Assembly (NCBI GenBank): GCA_021297895.1
Contig: JAJTHN010000045.1
Coordinates: forward strand, 1-34,080
Direction of reading: 5' to 3'
DNA length: 34,080 bases
DNA from: Phycisphaeraceae bacterium
GTDB lineage: Bacteria > Planctomycetota > Phycisphaerae > Phycisphaerales > UBA1924
The notes under the pieces are model-generated. The model worked only from the letters and a program-made list of their open reading frames with translations, did no database searches and had not been told where the DNA came from. The position numbers were made by a program, and so were the translations under genes. Shown piece after piece: positions 9,666-17,047 of the stretch (its first letter is position 1; every line of letters starts with the position of its first letter).

Positions 9666-9817
9666 GGGGCCAATTTCGCAGAACCGGCGTTGGGCTGGTC
9701 GGGGGTGTGAAATGTGCGCGCGGGGGTTCCCAAGAACGGAGATGGACCCCGTTCGGTCGGGCGTGCCGAGTGCGAGTGCGGGGCGAGTCGAGCGTCTGCG
9801 AGCATAAGGAGCGTGCG

Positions 9818-10828
9818 ATGAAAGTCGGTCGAATCATGGGCAGGTCGTTGGTGATCGGCGGGGTTGCGGCGGGGTTGCTTGTGCTGGTTGCGGGAACGGA
9901 CCGCGTAATGGCGCTGTTCCGCCAGACGCAGGACTCGATCAACAGCGAGATCGACAAGCACATCAAGGACCCGGTGGCGCTGCGGGCGCAGTTGCGGACG
10001 CTGGAGGGGGAGTATCCGCGACGGCTGGCCGCGGCCAGGAGCGACTTGAGCGAAGTGCGGTCGAACATCGCGCAGCTTGAGCGCGAGCGGCAGGTGGCGG
10101 CGCGCGTGATCGACATGACCGAGACGGACCTGAACACGCTGAAGAACCTGATCACGCGGGCGGAGGACGCGAAGGTCGTGAACGCGTCGATGGAGGCACC
10201 GCCGGCGGTGGAGATCCACTTCGCCGGAAAGGTGCTGGACATCGAGCAGGCGTACGCGAAGACGACGGACGTGGTCAACACGCGGCTGGCGTACGCGCAG
10301 CGGACGAGCGACATCGATCGCGACATGGGGTATCTCAAGCAGCAGGAAGAGCGGCTGAGCTCGCTGGTGAAGAAACTCGAGGGCGAGCAGCGCGAGTTCC
10401 AGGTTCAGTTGTGGCAACTGGATCGGCAGGTGGACTCGATCGCACGCAACGAGCGGATGATCGCGGTGTTCACCGAGCGGCAGAAGTCGATCAACGAGCA
10501 GAGCCGGTATCGCGCGACAAGCCTGGATCAGATCACTTCGCGGCTGAGCGACATCCGAGCGCGGCAGGAGGGACAACTCGCGTCGCTTGGCGGCGGGGGC
10601 GCGGCGAGCGACTATGAGAGCAGGGCGAAAACGACACTCGACCGCGATCGCGGACTGGCGGCCCTGGAGGCGGCCAACGCGGCGCGGACGCAGAAGCGCG
10701 AGGCGGTACGGATCCAGGTTCAGCCGGGAGACGAGAAGGCCCCGCCGCCGATGAGGCCCGAAGGCGGGCCGAAGAACCCGGATGTGCCGGGGAGCACGAC
10801 GGTGACCAGCAGCGAGGGCCGCAACTGA
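9818..10828 (+). CDS. Signal-anchored coiled-coil protein of unknown function
   Basis: 336 residues from the ATG at 9818, chosen because an AAGGAG ribosome site sits at 9806-9811 and a hydrophobic signal or anchor follows at once (about residues 11-27: VIGGVAAGLLVLVAG). The rest is highly charged and helical, with long heptad-like stretches at about 45-110 and 165-250 (for example RTLEGEYPRRLAAARSDLSE), and a disordered Pro/Gly/Thr-rich tail. There are no catalytic motifs. I do not recognise the family; it resembles periplasmic or membrane-tethered coiled-coil proteins. It diverges from the sigma factor gene and could be part of the sigma regulon. It ends just before a strong hairpin terminator. 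Confidence 0.85.
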   Translation: MKVGRIMGRSLVIGGVAAGLLVLVAGTDRVMALFRQTQDSINSEIDKHIKDPVALRAQLRTLEGEYPRRLAAARSDLSEVRSNIAQLERERQVAARVIDMTETDLNTLKNLITRAEDAKVVNASMEAPPAVEIHFAGKVLDIEQAYAKTTDVVNTRLAYAQRTSDIDRDMGYLKQQEERLSSLVKKLEGEQREFQVQLWQLDRQVDSIARNERMIAVFTERQKSINEQSRYRATSLDQITSRLSDIRARQEGQLASLGGGGAASDYESRAKTTLDRDRGLAALEAANAARTQKREAVRIQVQPGDEKAPPPMRPEGGPKNPDVPGSTTVTSSEGRN

Positions 10829-10863
10829 CAGCGGGTTGAGACTGCTGGATGCGTGATAAGCAC

Positions 10864-10903
10864 AACGCCGTCGACGAGCCCGCGCGGGATCGTCGACGGC
10901 GTT
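10864..10903. terminator. Bidirectional intrinsic terminator
   Basis: A perfect 14-base-pair stem (AACGCCGTCGACGA, 10864-10877, with its complement at 10890-10903) encloses a 12-base loop and is followed by CTTGTT on the plus strand. It sits between the convergent ends of the coiled-coil gene and the AbgT transporter and can serve both, although the T tracts are short. Confidence 0.85.
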
Positions 10904-10924
10904 CTTGTTGACCGGCGGAGAGCG

Positions 10925-12775
10925 TTACTTGAGCGGGGAGTAGAAGAGCGGGGCATCGGGGCCGAGGGGGGCGCCGACGAGCATCCAGAGAAGGAGGAAT
11001 CCGGTCCAGATGAGGCCGAAGACGATGCTGTACGGGAGCATGAGGGAGATGAGGCTGCCGAGGCCGGCGTCCTTTTTGTACTTCTGGAGTACGACGAGAA
11101 TGATGAGCAGGTAACTGTTGAGCGGGGTGACGATGTTGACGACGGAGTCGCCGATGCGATATGCGGCGGTGGTGAGTTCGGGGGAAATGCCGACCATCAT
11201 GAACATCGGGATGAAGATGGGGGCCATGACGCCGAACTTGCTGAGCATACCGGACATGACGAAGTCGCCGGCGATGACTAGGAGGATGAAGAGGGAGATG
11301 AGCAGCGGCAGCGGAAGGTCGACCGCGAGAAGGAGTTTGCCTCCGGCGAACGCGAGCATCCGGTCCAGGCCGGTGTAGGTGAAGTAGTTGACGAATTGGC
11401 CCATGAAGAAGGCGATGGCCAGCACGGGGACAATGGATCGGATGCCGTGGTAGAGGGCTTCGATGAAGTCCTTCTGGGAGCGGAGCGCGCCGGTGACGAT
11501 GCCGAAGGCCATGCCCGGGAGCAGGAATGAGAGGAAGATGGCGGGGACGATGACCTGCGACCACTTGTCGCTGGGGCGCTCGAGGACGGTGGGTTTGCTG
11601 CCGGGGTTCTGTTCGATGAGCCAGCCCGGTTCGGTGATGCCGCCCTTGGTTTCGGGCTTGACGAGCATGAGGGTGCGATCGCCGGGTACGTCGGGCAGGG
11701 TGGTGCCCTGGTGGAAGGTGGCGGAGACGGCCGCGGGGATCTGGCCGCTGGCGAGTGTGGGCATGCCGACGCCGCTGAGCGGGGCGTTCTTGAAGAAGAC
11801 CAGAGCGGAGAAACTCGCCAGGACGATCACGAGGACGACGCCTGCGACGGCCAGGCCCTTGGTCTCAAGCCGCGTGAGAGCCATGGTGCTGATGGCGGAG
11901 GTGTCGGCGGAGTCGACGGCCTGCTGGCGCTTGAGTCGTGGCTCGATGAGAAAGTCGGTGACCAGCCAGCCGGCGAACATGACGACGACGGCCGAGCCCA
12001 TTTTGAAGAACTGGTTGTGAACGGCCTGCACAGCGGGGTACGCGGGGTCGATGATCGCGGCGGACTGCGTCGCGACGCCGGCGAGAAAGCCGTCCGCGGC
12101 GGTGGGGAAAAGGCCGCCGCCGAAACCGCCGGCGACGCCCGCGAAAGAAGCGGCGAGGCCGGCCACGGGGTGACGGCCCACGGCGAGATAGAGCGCGGCG
12201 GCCAGCGGCGGGAGGATGATGTACCCGGCATCACTGGCGACGGAGGAATTGGCGCCGATGAAGACGATCACGGGCGTGAGGAGTTTGGCGGGAGTCAGCA
12301 GCGCCAGGAATCGCATCAGCGCACTGAAGAGGCCGAACTTCTCGGCCAGGCCGATGCCAAGCATGGAGACGAAAACCAGCCCGAGCGCGGGGAGGCCGGT
12401 GAAGTTCCGGACCATGGATGAGAACATCCAATAGATGCCCTCTGAGGTGAGGAGGCTGCGGGGTTCGAGGGGTTGGCCGACGTTCTCGGTGGTGCGCTTC
12501 TGGTGGCCGTGCTCATCCAGAACGGGGATGGGCTTCTTGTTCGCGTCGAGTTTCTTGACCTGGGAACCGTCTGGGGCGGTGGTCATTTCGTACACGCCGA
12601 CGACGCGAATGGGCTGGACCTTCCAGCCGACTGCACTGCCGATCGCGGCGGCGACGATAACCAGCGCGGCGAGGAAGACGAAGATGAGCGCGGGTTCGGG
12701 GAGTTTGTTGCCGAGCCGCTCGGTGAAGTCGAGCAGGCGGGTGGTGAACGAGGCTTTGGCGGGCGCGGGCTGCAT
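10925..12775 (-). CDS. AbgT-family transporter (p-aminobenzoyl-glutamate transporter family)
   Basis: 616 residues with many membrane helices. Family features include the N-terminal ERLGNKLPEPALIFVFLAAL and the central GANSSVASDAGYIILPPLAA, followed by HPVAGLAASFAGVAGGFGGG. AbgT and MtrF are characterised as p-aminobenzoyl-glutamate importers or, in some pathogens, sulfonamide exporters; which applies here cannot be read from sequence. At 616 residues it is longer than the usual ~510. The extra sequence lies in hydrophilic loops: about residues 60-110 (after the first helix) and about 330-400 (a Pro/Gly-rich loop between middle helices). It is transcribed divergently from the POT transporter and ends convergently at the terminator at 10864-10903. 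Confidence 0.93.
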   Translation of the reverse strand: MQPAPAKASFTTRLLDFTERLGNKLPEPALIFVFLAALVIVAAAIGSAVGWKVQPIRVVGVYEMTTAPDGSQVKKLDANKKPIPVLDEHGHQKRTTENVGQPLEPRSLLTSEGIYWMFSSMVRNFTGLPALGLVFVSMLGIGLAEKFGLFSALMRFLALLTPAKLLTPVIVFIGANSSVASDAGYIILPPLAAALYLAVGRHPVAGLAASFAGVAGGFGGGLFPTAADGFLAGVATQSAAIIDPAYPAVQAVHNQFFKMGSAVVVMFAGWLVTDFLIEPRLKRQQAVDSADTSAISTMALTRLETKGLAVAGVVLVIVLASFSALVFFKNAPLSGVGMPTLASGQIPAAVSATFHQGTTLPDVPGDRTLMLVKPETKGGITEPGWLIEQNPGSKPTVLERPSDKWSQVIVPAIFLSFLLPGMAFGIVTGALRSQKDFIEALYHGIRSIVPVLAIAFFMGQFVNYFTYTGLDRMLAFAGGKLLLAVDLPLPLLISLFILLVIAGDFVMSGMLSKFGVMAPIFIPMFMMVGISPELTTAAYRIGDSVVNIVTPLNSYLLIILVVLQKYKKDAGLGSLISLMLPYSIVFGLIWTGFLLLWMLVGAPLGPDAPLFYSPLK

Positions 12776-12897
12776 GGTGATGATCCCGAAGAAGAGGGCA
12801 GGTCGGCGCGGGCGGTGACGAGTGTCGGCGTCCCACGCGAATGGGGTTGAGGATACTCGATCAGCGGTGAGACGGTGCGGAGACGCGGGCGGTCGAT

Positions 12898-14544
12898 ATG
12901 CTCGGCGGGATGCAGAACGCCAACGGAAGCGGGACGAACGCGGGGATGCACGATCATGGCCGCACGATCATGGGCCATCCGCCGGGGCTGTTTCTGCTAT
13001 TCATGGTGGAGATGTGGGAGCGGTTCAGCTTCTACGGGATGCGGGCGATTCTGGGGTTGTACCTCAAGTGCAAGTTGACGGGGATCGAGCCGCTGCCGCC
13101 GGGCGCGGAGCCGGGATTCAACCCCGGCCGCGGATGGGAGCAGGCGGAAGCGAGCAATCTGGTGGGCTGGTACGCGGGGATGGCGTACTTGCTGCCGGTG
13201 TTCGGAGGCTTGATCGCCGACAAGTTCATCGGGACACACCGATCGATGGTGGTGGGCGGGCTGCTGATCACGCTTGGGCACCTGATGCTCGGCGTGAGCG
13301 GGCTCGGCGGGATGGGGACGAGCGACGTGGGGATGAGCGTGTTCGTGACGGGGCTGGCGCTGATCGTGATCGGGACGGGGCACTTCAAGCCATCGGTATC
13401 GGTGATGGTGAACCAGTTGTACCCGGAGGGGGACAAACGGCGCGAAGGGGCGTTCGGGATCTTCTACATGGGCATAAATCTGGGCGCGCTGCTTGGCGGG
13501 GCGGCGGTGGGGTATGTCGGCGAGCGGATCGGCTGGCACTGGGGCTTCAGCCTCGCGGCGGTGGGGATGTTGGCGGGGCTGGTGCAGTACACGTACTTCC
13601 GGCGGCGGTACCTGGGTGGTGTCGGCGTCGCGCCGGTGCTGGCGCCGGGGCAGGGCTGGCGCGAGCGGACGGGGCCGTGGTTCTTTCTTGCGGGCGTGAT
13701 CGCCGCATCGGGGGTCGGGGTGGCGTATCACCTTGGTGCCCTGGGGGCCATTGATGGGTTTGTCTCGCAGTCACGGGTGTTCTGGACGCTGATCGGCGGC
13801 GGGCTGGGATGGGCGCTGGTGTTCACGTTGAAGCAGCCGCGGGGCGACCGTGGTCCGGTGGCGAGCATCTTCATTTTCATGCTGTTCAACTTTCTGTTCT
13901 GGCTGGCGTTCGAGCAGGCGAGCACGAGCGTGAACTTTTTCACGGATGATCGGATCGATCGGAACCTCGGGAGGTTTGCGGTCCCGACGAGCTGGTTTCA
14001 GAACATCAACCCGCTGGTGATCATTCTGCTGTCGCCGATTTTCGGTGCGATGTGGGTGACGCTCGCGCAGAAGAAGATCGCGGTGCCGCAGCCGGTGAAA
14101 ATCGGGCTGGGGCTGATCTGGCTCGGCCTCGGATATGTGTTCATGGTGATCGCGGGTCTGCAGATCAAGGGGGACGGTCTGCTGGCGAGCATGTGGCTGC
14201 TGGTGGCGACGTATGTGCTGCACACCATCGGGGAGTTGTTCCTCTCTCCGACCGGGCTGGCGTATGTGACGCGGGCGGCGCCGAAGTCGTCGACGTCTCT
14301 GCTGATGGGCGTCTGGTTCCTGAGCAGTTTCCTGGCGTACACGGTGGGCGGCAAGGTTGCGGGCGAGGCGGACCCTGCGACGATCGCGCAGTCGCGTTTC
14401 TTCGTGCAGGACATCGGGCTGGACATGGGAGCGCCGTTCGCGAACTTCTTCCTGCAGTTCGTGGTGCTGACCATTGGCGGCGGCATCGCGATCATCGCGC
14501 TGACGCCTCTGCTCCGGCGGCTGATGCGCGACCCGAACGACTGA
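12898..14544 (+). CDS. POT-family (MFS) proton-dependent oligopeptide transporter
   Basis: 548 residues, about 12-14 helices. The POT signature is near the N-terminus: VEMWERFSFYGMRAIL carries the ExxERFxYYG motif (one Tyr replaced by Phe) needed for proton coupling. IFYMGINLGALLG matches the second PTR2 signature. Substrates of the family are di- and tripeptides, sometimes other peptidomimetics. The start at 12898 is uncertain; ATG codons at 12910 and further in would drop only an unconserved Gly/Asn/His-rich leader. The next gene starts 28 bases downstream on the same strand. Together with the divergent AbgT gene it suggests peptide or folate-related scavenging. Confidence 0.94.
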   Translation: MLGGMQNANGSGTNAGMHDHGRTIMGHPPGLFLLFMVEMWERFSFYGMRAILGLYLKCKLTGIEPLPPGAEPGFNPGRGWEQAEASNLVGWYAGMAYLLPVFGGLIADKFIGTHRSMVVGGLLITLGHLMLGVSGLGGMGTSDVGMSVFVTGLALIVIGTGHFKPSVSVMVNQLYPEGDKRREGAFGIFYMGINLGALLGGAAVGYVGERIGWHWGFSLAAVGMLAGLVQYTYFRRRYLGGVGVAPVLAPGQGWRERTGPWFFLAGVIAASGVGVAYHLGALGAIDGFVSQSRVFWTLIGGGLGWALVFTLKQPRGDRGPVASIFIFMLFNFLFWLAFEQASTSVNFFTDDRIDRNLGRFAVPTSWFQNINPLVIILLSPIFGAMWVTLAQKKIAVPQPVKIGLGLIWLGLGYVFMVIAGLQIKGDGLLASMWLLVATYVLHTIGELFLSPTGLAYVTRAAPKSSTSLLMGVWFLSSFLAYTVGGKVAGEADPATIAQSRFFVQDIGLDMGAPFANFFLQFVVLTIGGGIAIIALTPLLRRLMRDPND

Positions 14545-14572
14545 GGTTGACGGAGCGCACTACGGTTGCTTC

Positions 14573-15034
14573 ATGTCCAGGACGGTCAGCGGAGCAGGCG
14601 GGACGATCCGGTTCAGCAAGCCTCAGTACGGGCTGGCGCTGAAGATGGCATTTGACCGCGGGTGGAAGCCCCGCGGGACGATCGCGCCGGCGGATTGGGG
14701 CGAGCGGCCCGAGCATCTGGACAAGTACGGCAACGTGCGCGAGTGGCCCGTGATGAACTACTTCGCGGGCATGGGCGAGCGCGTAAGCGACGAGGATGCG
14801 GCGGAGATCGCGCGGGTTCTCGATGCGGTGATGGACGACATACCGGATCACGATGCGCTGGCGCACAAGGTGCTGACGACGGTGGACCTGCCGTACCACG
14901 AGGACATCCGGTTGCTCAAGCCCGGGGCGAAGGTGAACATGTTCGAGTTCTTCAGCGGGAAGAACAAAGGACTGCTCAGGCAGTTCGTGGAGTTGTGCAG
15001 GAAGGGCGGGTTTGAGATTCGCCGCAGCGCGTAA
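14573..15034 (+). CDS. Small cytoplasmic protein of unknown function
   Basis: 153 residues, no signal peptide or membrane segment. It is soluble and mixed alpha/beta in character, with conserved-looking polar and aromatic stretches (GWKPRGTIAPADWGERPEHL, REWPVMNYFAGMG, VNMFEFFSGKNKGLL). I do not recognise the family. It lies 28 bases after the POT transporter and 47 before the thioredoxin-like gene, all on the plus strand, so it may be co-transcribed with them. Coding bias supports a real gene. Confidence 0.75.
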   Translation: MSRTVSGAGGTIRFSKPQYGLALKMAFDRGWKPRGTIAPADWGERPEHLDKYGNVREWPVMNYFAGMGERVSDEDAAEIARVLDAVMDDIPDHDALAHKVLTTVDLPYHEDIRLLKPGAKVNMFEFFSGKNKGLLRQFVELCRKGGFEIRRSA

Positions 15035-15081
15035 CGTCGCGTGACCGCGACGCGTTCAGAGTATCGAAACCGGGAGCGGAT

Positions 15082-15705
15082 ATGGCGCACACACCGTCGA
15101 CGATGCTGGCTCTGGGGACTTCTGCGCCGGTGTTTGCGCTGCCGGATGTTGTGAGCGGGAAGGTGGTTTCATCGGCAGACTTTGCTGGGCGGGCGCTGGT
15201 GGTGATGTTCACCTGCAATCACTGCCCTTTCGTCAAGCACCTGCGTGACGGGTTGGCGGCGTTCGGGCGGGACTACGCAGGACAGCAGAACGCGACGCGA
15301 AGCGGGCACCGCGGCGTGGGGATCGTCGCGATCTCATCCAACGATGTCGCGGCGCACCCGGAGGACGGCCCGGAGAAGATGCGTGCGGAAGCCCGCGAAG
15401 CCGGGTATGTGTTCCCGTATCTGTTCGACGAAAGCCAGGAGGTTGCCAAGGCGTATCGGGCGGCGTGCACGCCGGACTTCTATGTGTTTGATGCCGCGCA
15501 CAGGCTGGTGTATCGCGGACAGTTCGACGACTCGCGGCCGGTGAGCCGCCGCGGCGGGAACGCGCTTGCGGTGACCGGGCGGGATCTGCGGATGGCGGTG
15601 GACGCGGTGTTGGCCGGCAGGATGCCGCCGCTGGAGCAACGGCCGAGCATCGGGTGCAATATCAAGTGGAAGCCGGGGAACGCGCCGGCGTACTTCTCGG
15701 CGTGA
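15082..15705 (+). CDS. Thioredoxin-like protein (AhpC/TSA-related, CNHC active site)
   Basis: 207 residues. The redox motif is FTCNHCPFVKH with Cys45 and Cys48. It belongs to the thioredoxin-like group whose members end in a conserved IGCNIKWKPGN segment, also present here (residues about 195-205). There is no signal peptide, so it is probably cytoplasmic. Function in this group is poorly defined: a peroxide or thiol reductase is likely. A GGGAG ribosome site precedes the ATG. Neighbouring genes do not narrow the role. Confidence 0.9.
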   Translation: MAHTPSTMLALGTSAPVFALPDVVSGKVVSSADFAGRALVVMFTCNHCPFVKHLRDGLAAFGRDYAGQQNATRSGHRGVGIVAISSNDVAAHPEDGPEKMRAEAREAGYVFPYLFDESQEVAKAYRAACTPDFYVFDAAHRLVYRGQFDDSRPVSRRGGNALAVTGRDLRMAVDAVLAGRMPPLEQRPSIGCNIKWKPGNAPAYFSA

Positions 15706-15757
15706 TCGGTAATCTGATCGGTGGCCCGGGAGTGCGGCCGGATCGGCCCGCGGGCGG

Positions 15758-17047
15758 ATGTTGACGATGATCAAGCCCAAGCGCCAGTATCACGTTCACC
15801 CCCCATTGCTGCTGTACTGCGGCGTGTCGCTGCTGGTGGCGGTCGGCGCGTTTCATGCCCAGAACAACCTGCTGTTCTGGGTATTCGGGCTGTCGATGGG
15901 CATGGTGATCGTGTCGGGCATCATCAGCGGGTGGATGCTCATGTCGGTGTCGGTGCGCCGCGAAGCGATCGACGCGACGCAGGTCGGCGAGGCGATGCGC
16001 GTGCGTTACGAGGTGCGGAACACATCACGATTCATCGCGCTGCACTGCCTGACGATCCGCGAGTTGATCGACGAAACGCCCGAGGCTCGCGGCGGGGGGT
16101 CGCGGACCGGGGCTGGCGCGATGGCCGTTCAGCGGGGGAGGCTGGAGACGGCGGCGACGGCGTTTGTGCTGCATGTCGGGCCGGGGCAGGTTGTTCGTGT
16201 GGAGGCGGAGGGTCTTGCGGTCGAGCGAGGGGTGGTGCGGAGCAAGGGGTACATGGTGACCTCGTCGTTCCCGTTCGGGATCATCCGCAAAGCGCTGCGG
16301 TGGGACATTGCGGGTGACGGGATCGTGCGTCCGGCGGCCGAGGCGGTAGCGCTGGTTCCGCCGCGACGGGGGGAGGTCAAGCGTCAGCAGGATGCGCGGT
16401 CGAGTAACGACCCGGGGCCGGGGGACGACTTTCTTTCGCTGCGCGAGTATCGCGAGGGCGACCCACCAAGGGCGATCGCGTGGCGGCTGTCAGCCCGGCA
16501 CGACCAGTTGCGTGTTCGGTTGTCGAGCCAAGAGGCGACGGGCCAACGGTGGATCATGCTCCGGCTGGAGGCGATGTCCGGCGCGGCGGGGCGAGCGGAG
16601 GATCGGGCGGGTGAGTTGCGGCGCAAGCGGGGCGAGCGCGCGATCTCGATGGCGGCGGGACTGCTGACGCGGTCGATCGATGATGGCGTGCGCGTGGGTC
16701 TGGTGATTGTGGGTACGGGGCTGAGCATGCCGCCGCGCGATGGGCCGGCGCATCTGCACGCGATGCTCAACGCGCTGGCCATGCAGCGGCTGGACGATCC
16801 GCGGCTTGGCGGGCCGGAAGATCGGCGGACGATGGGCCCGCGAAGCGGCGATCACGTGATGGTTGTGCACGCGGGAATGGTGGATTCTTCGGTGTGGCCG
16901 GGCGCGGTGCACCTGGCGGCGGGGCGAGAGTTGGCGGACGGCGAGGAGGATTCGGGCGGCGGCTCCGGGACCGCGGCGACCGGGGATACCGGGCACAAGC
17001 CGATGCAGCGAATCCGTCGCCTTTGGCGGAAGGCGGTGGCCTCATGA
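15758..17047 (+). CDS. DUF58 domain protein
   Basis: 429 residues. Two adjacent membrane helices occupy about residues 14-55. The DUF58 core is clear at residues about 214-255: DPGPGDDFLSLREYREGDPP, then RAIAWRLSARHDQLRVR. The C-terminal half resembles a degenerate VWA-like fold. DUF58 proteins usually occur with a MoxR ATPase and a transglutaminase in envelope-remodelling operons. Here the transglutaminase follows at once (ATGA overlap, start 17044 and stop 17045-17047), but no MoxR gene is in the window; the neighbour upstream is the thioredoxin-like gene. Confidence 0.92.
   Translation: MLTMIKPKRQYHVHPPLLLYCGVSLLVAVGAFHAQNNLLFWVFGLSMGMVIVSGIISGWMLMSVSVRREAIDATQVGEAMRVRYEVRNTSRFIALHCLTIRELIDETPEARGGGSRTGAGAMAVQRGRLETAATAFVLHVGPGQVVRVEAEGLAVERGVVRSKGYMVTSSFPFGIIRKALRWDIAGDGIVRPAAEAVALVPPRRGEVKRQQDARSSNDPGPGDDFLSLREYREGDPPRAIAWRLSARHDQLRVRLSSQEATGQRWIMLRLEAMSGAAGRAEDRAGELRRKRGERAISMAAGLLTRSIDDGVRVGLVIVGTGLSMPPRDGPAHLHAMLNALAMQRLDDPRLGGPEDRRTMGPRSGDHVMVVHAGMVDSSVWPGAVHLAAGRELADGEEDSGGGSGTAATGDTGHKPMQRIRRLWRKAVAS

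Noticed and set aside
9525-10338. Upstream extension of the sigma factor and of the divergent protein
   Set aside because: The minus-strand frame stays open upstream of 9522 but the added sequence shows no sigma homology and overlaps the well-supported plus-strand gene at 9818.
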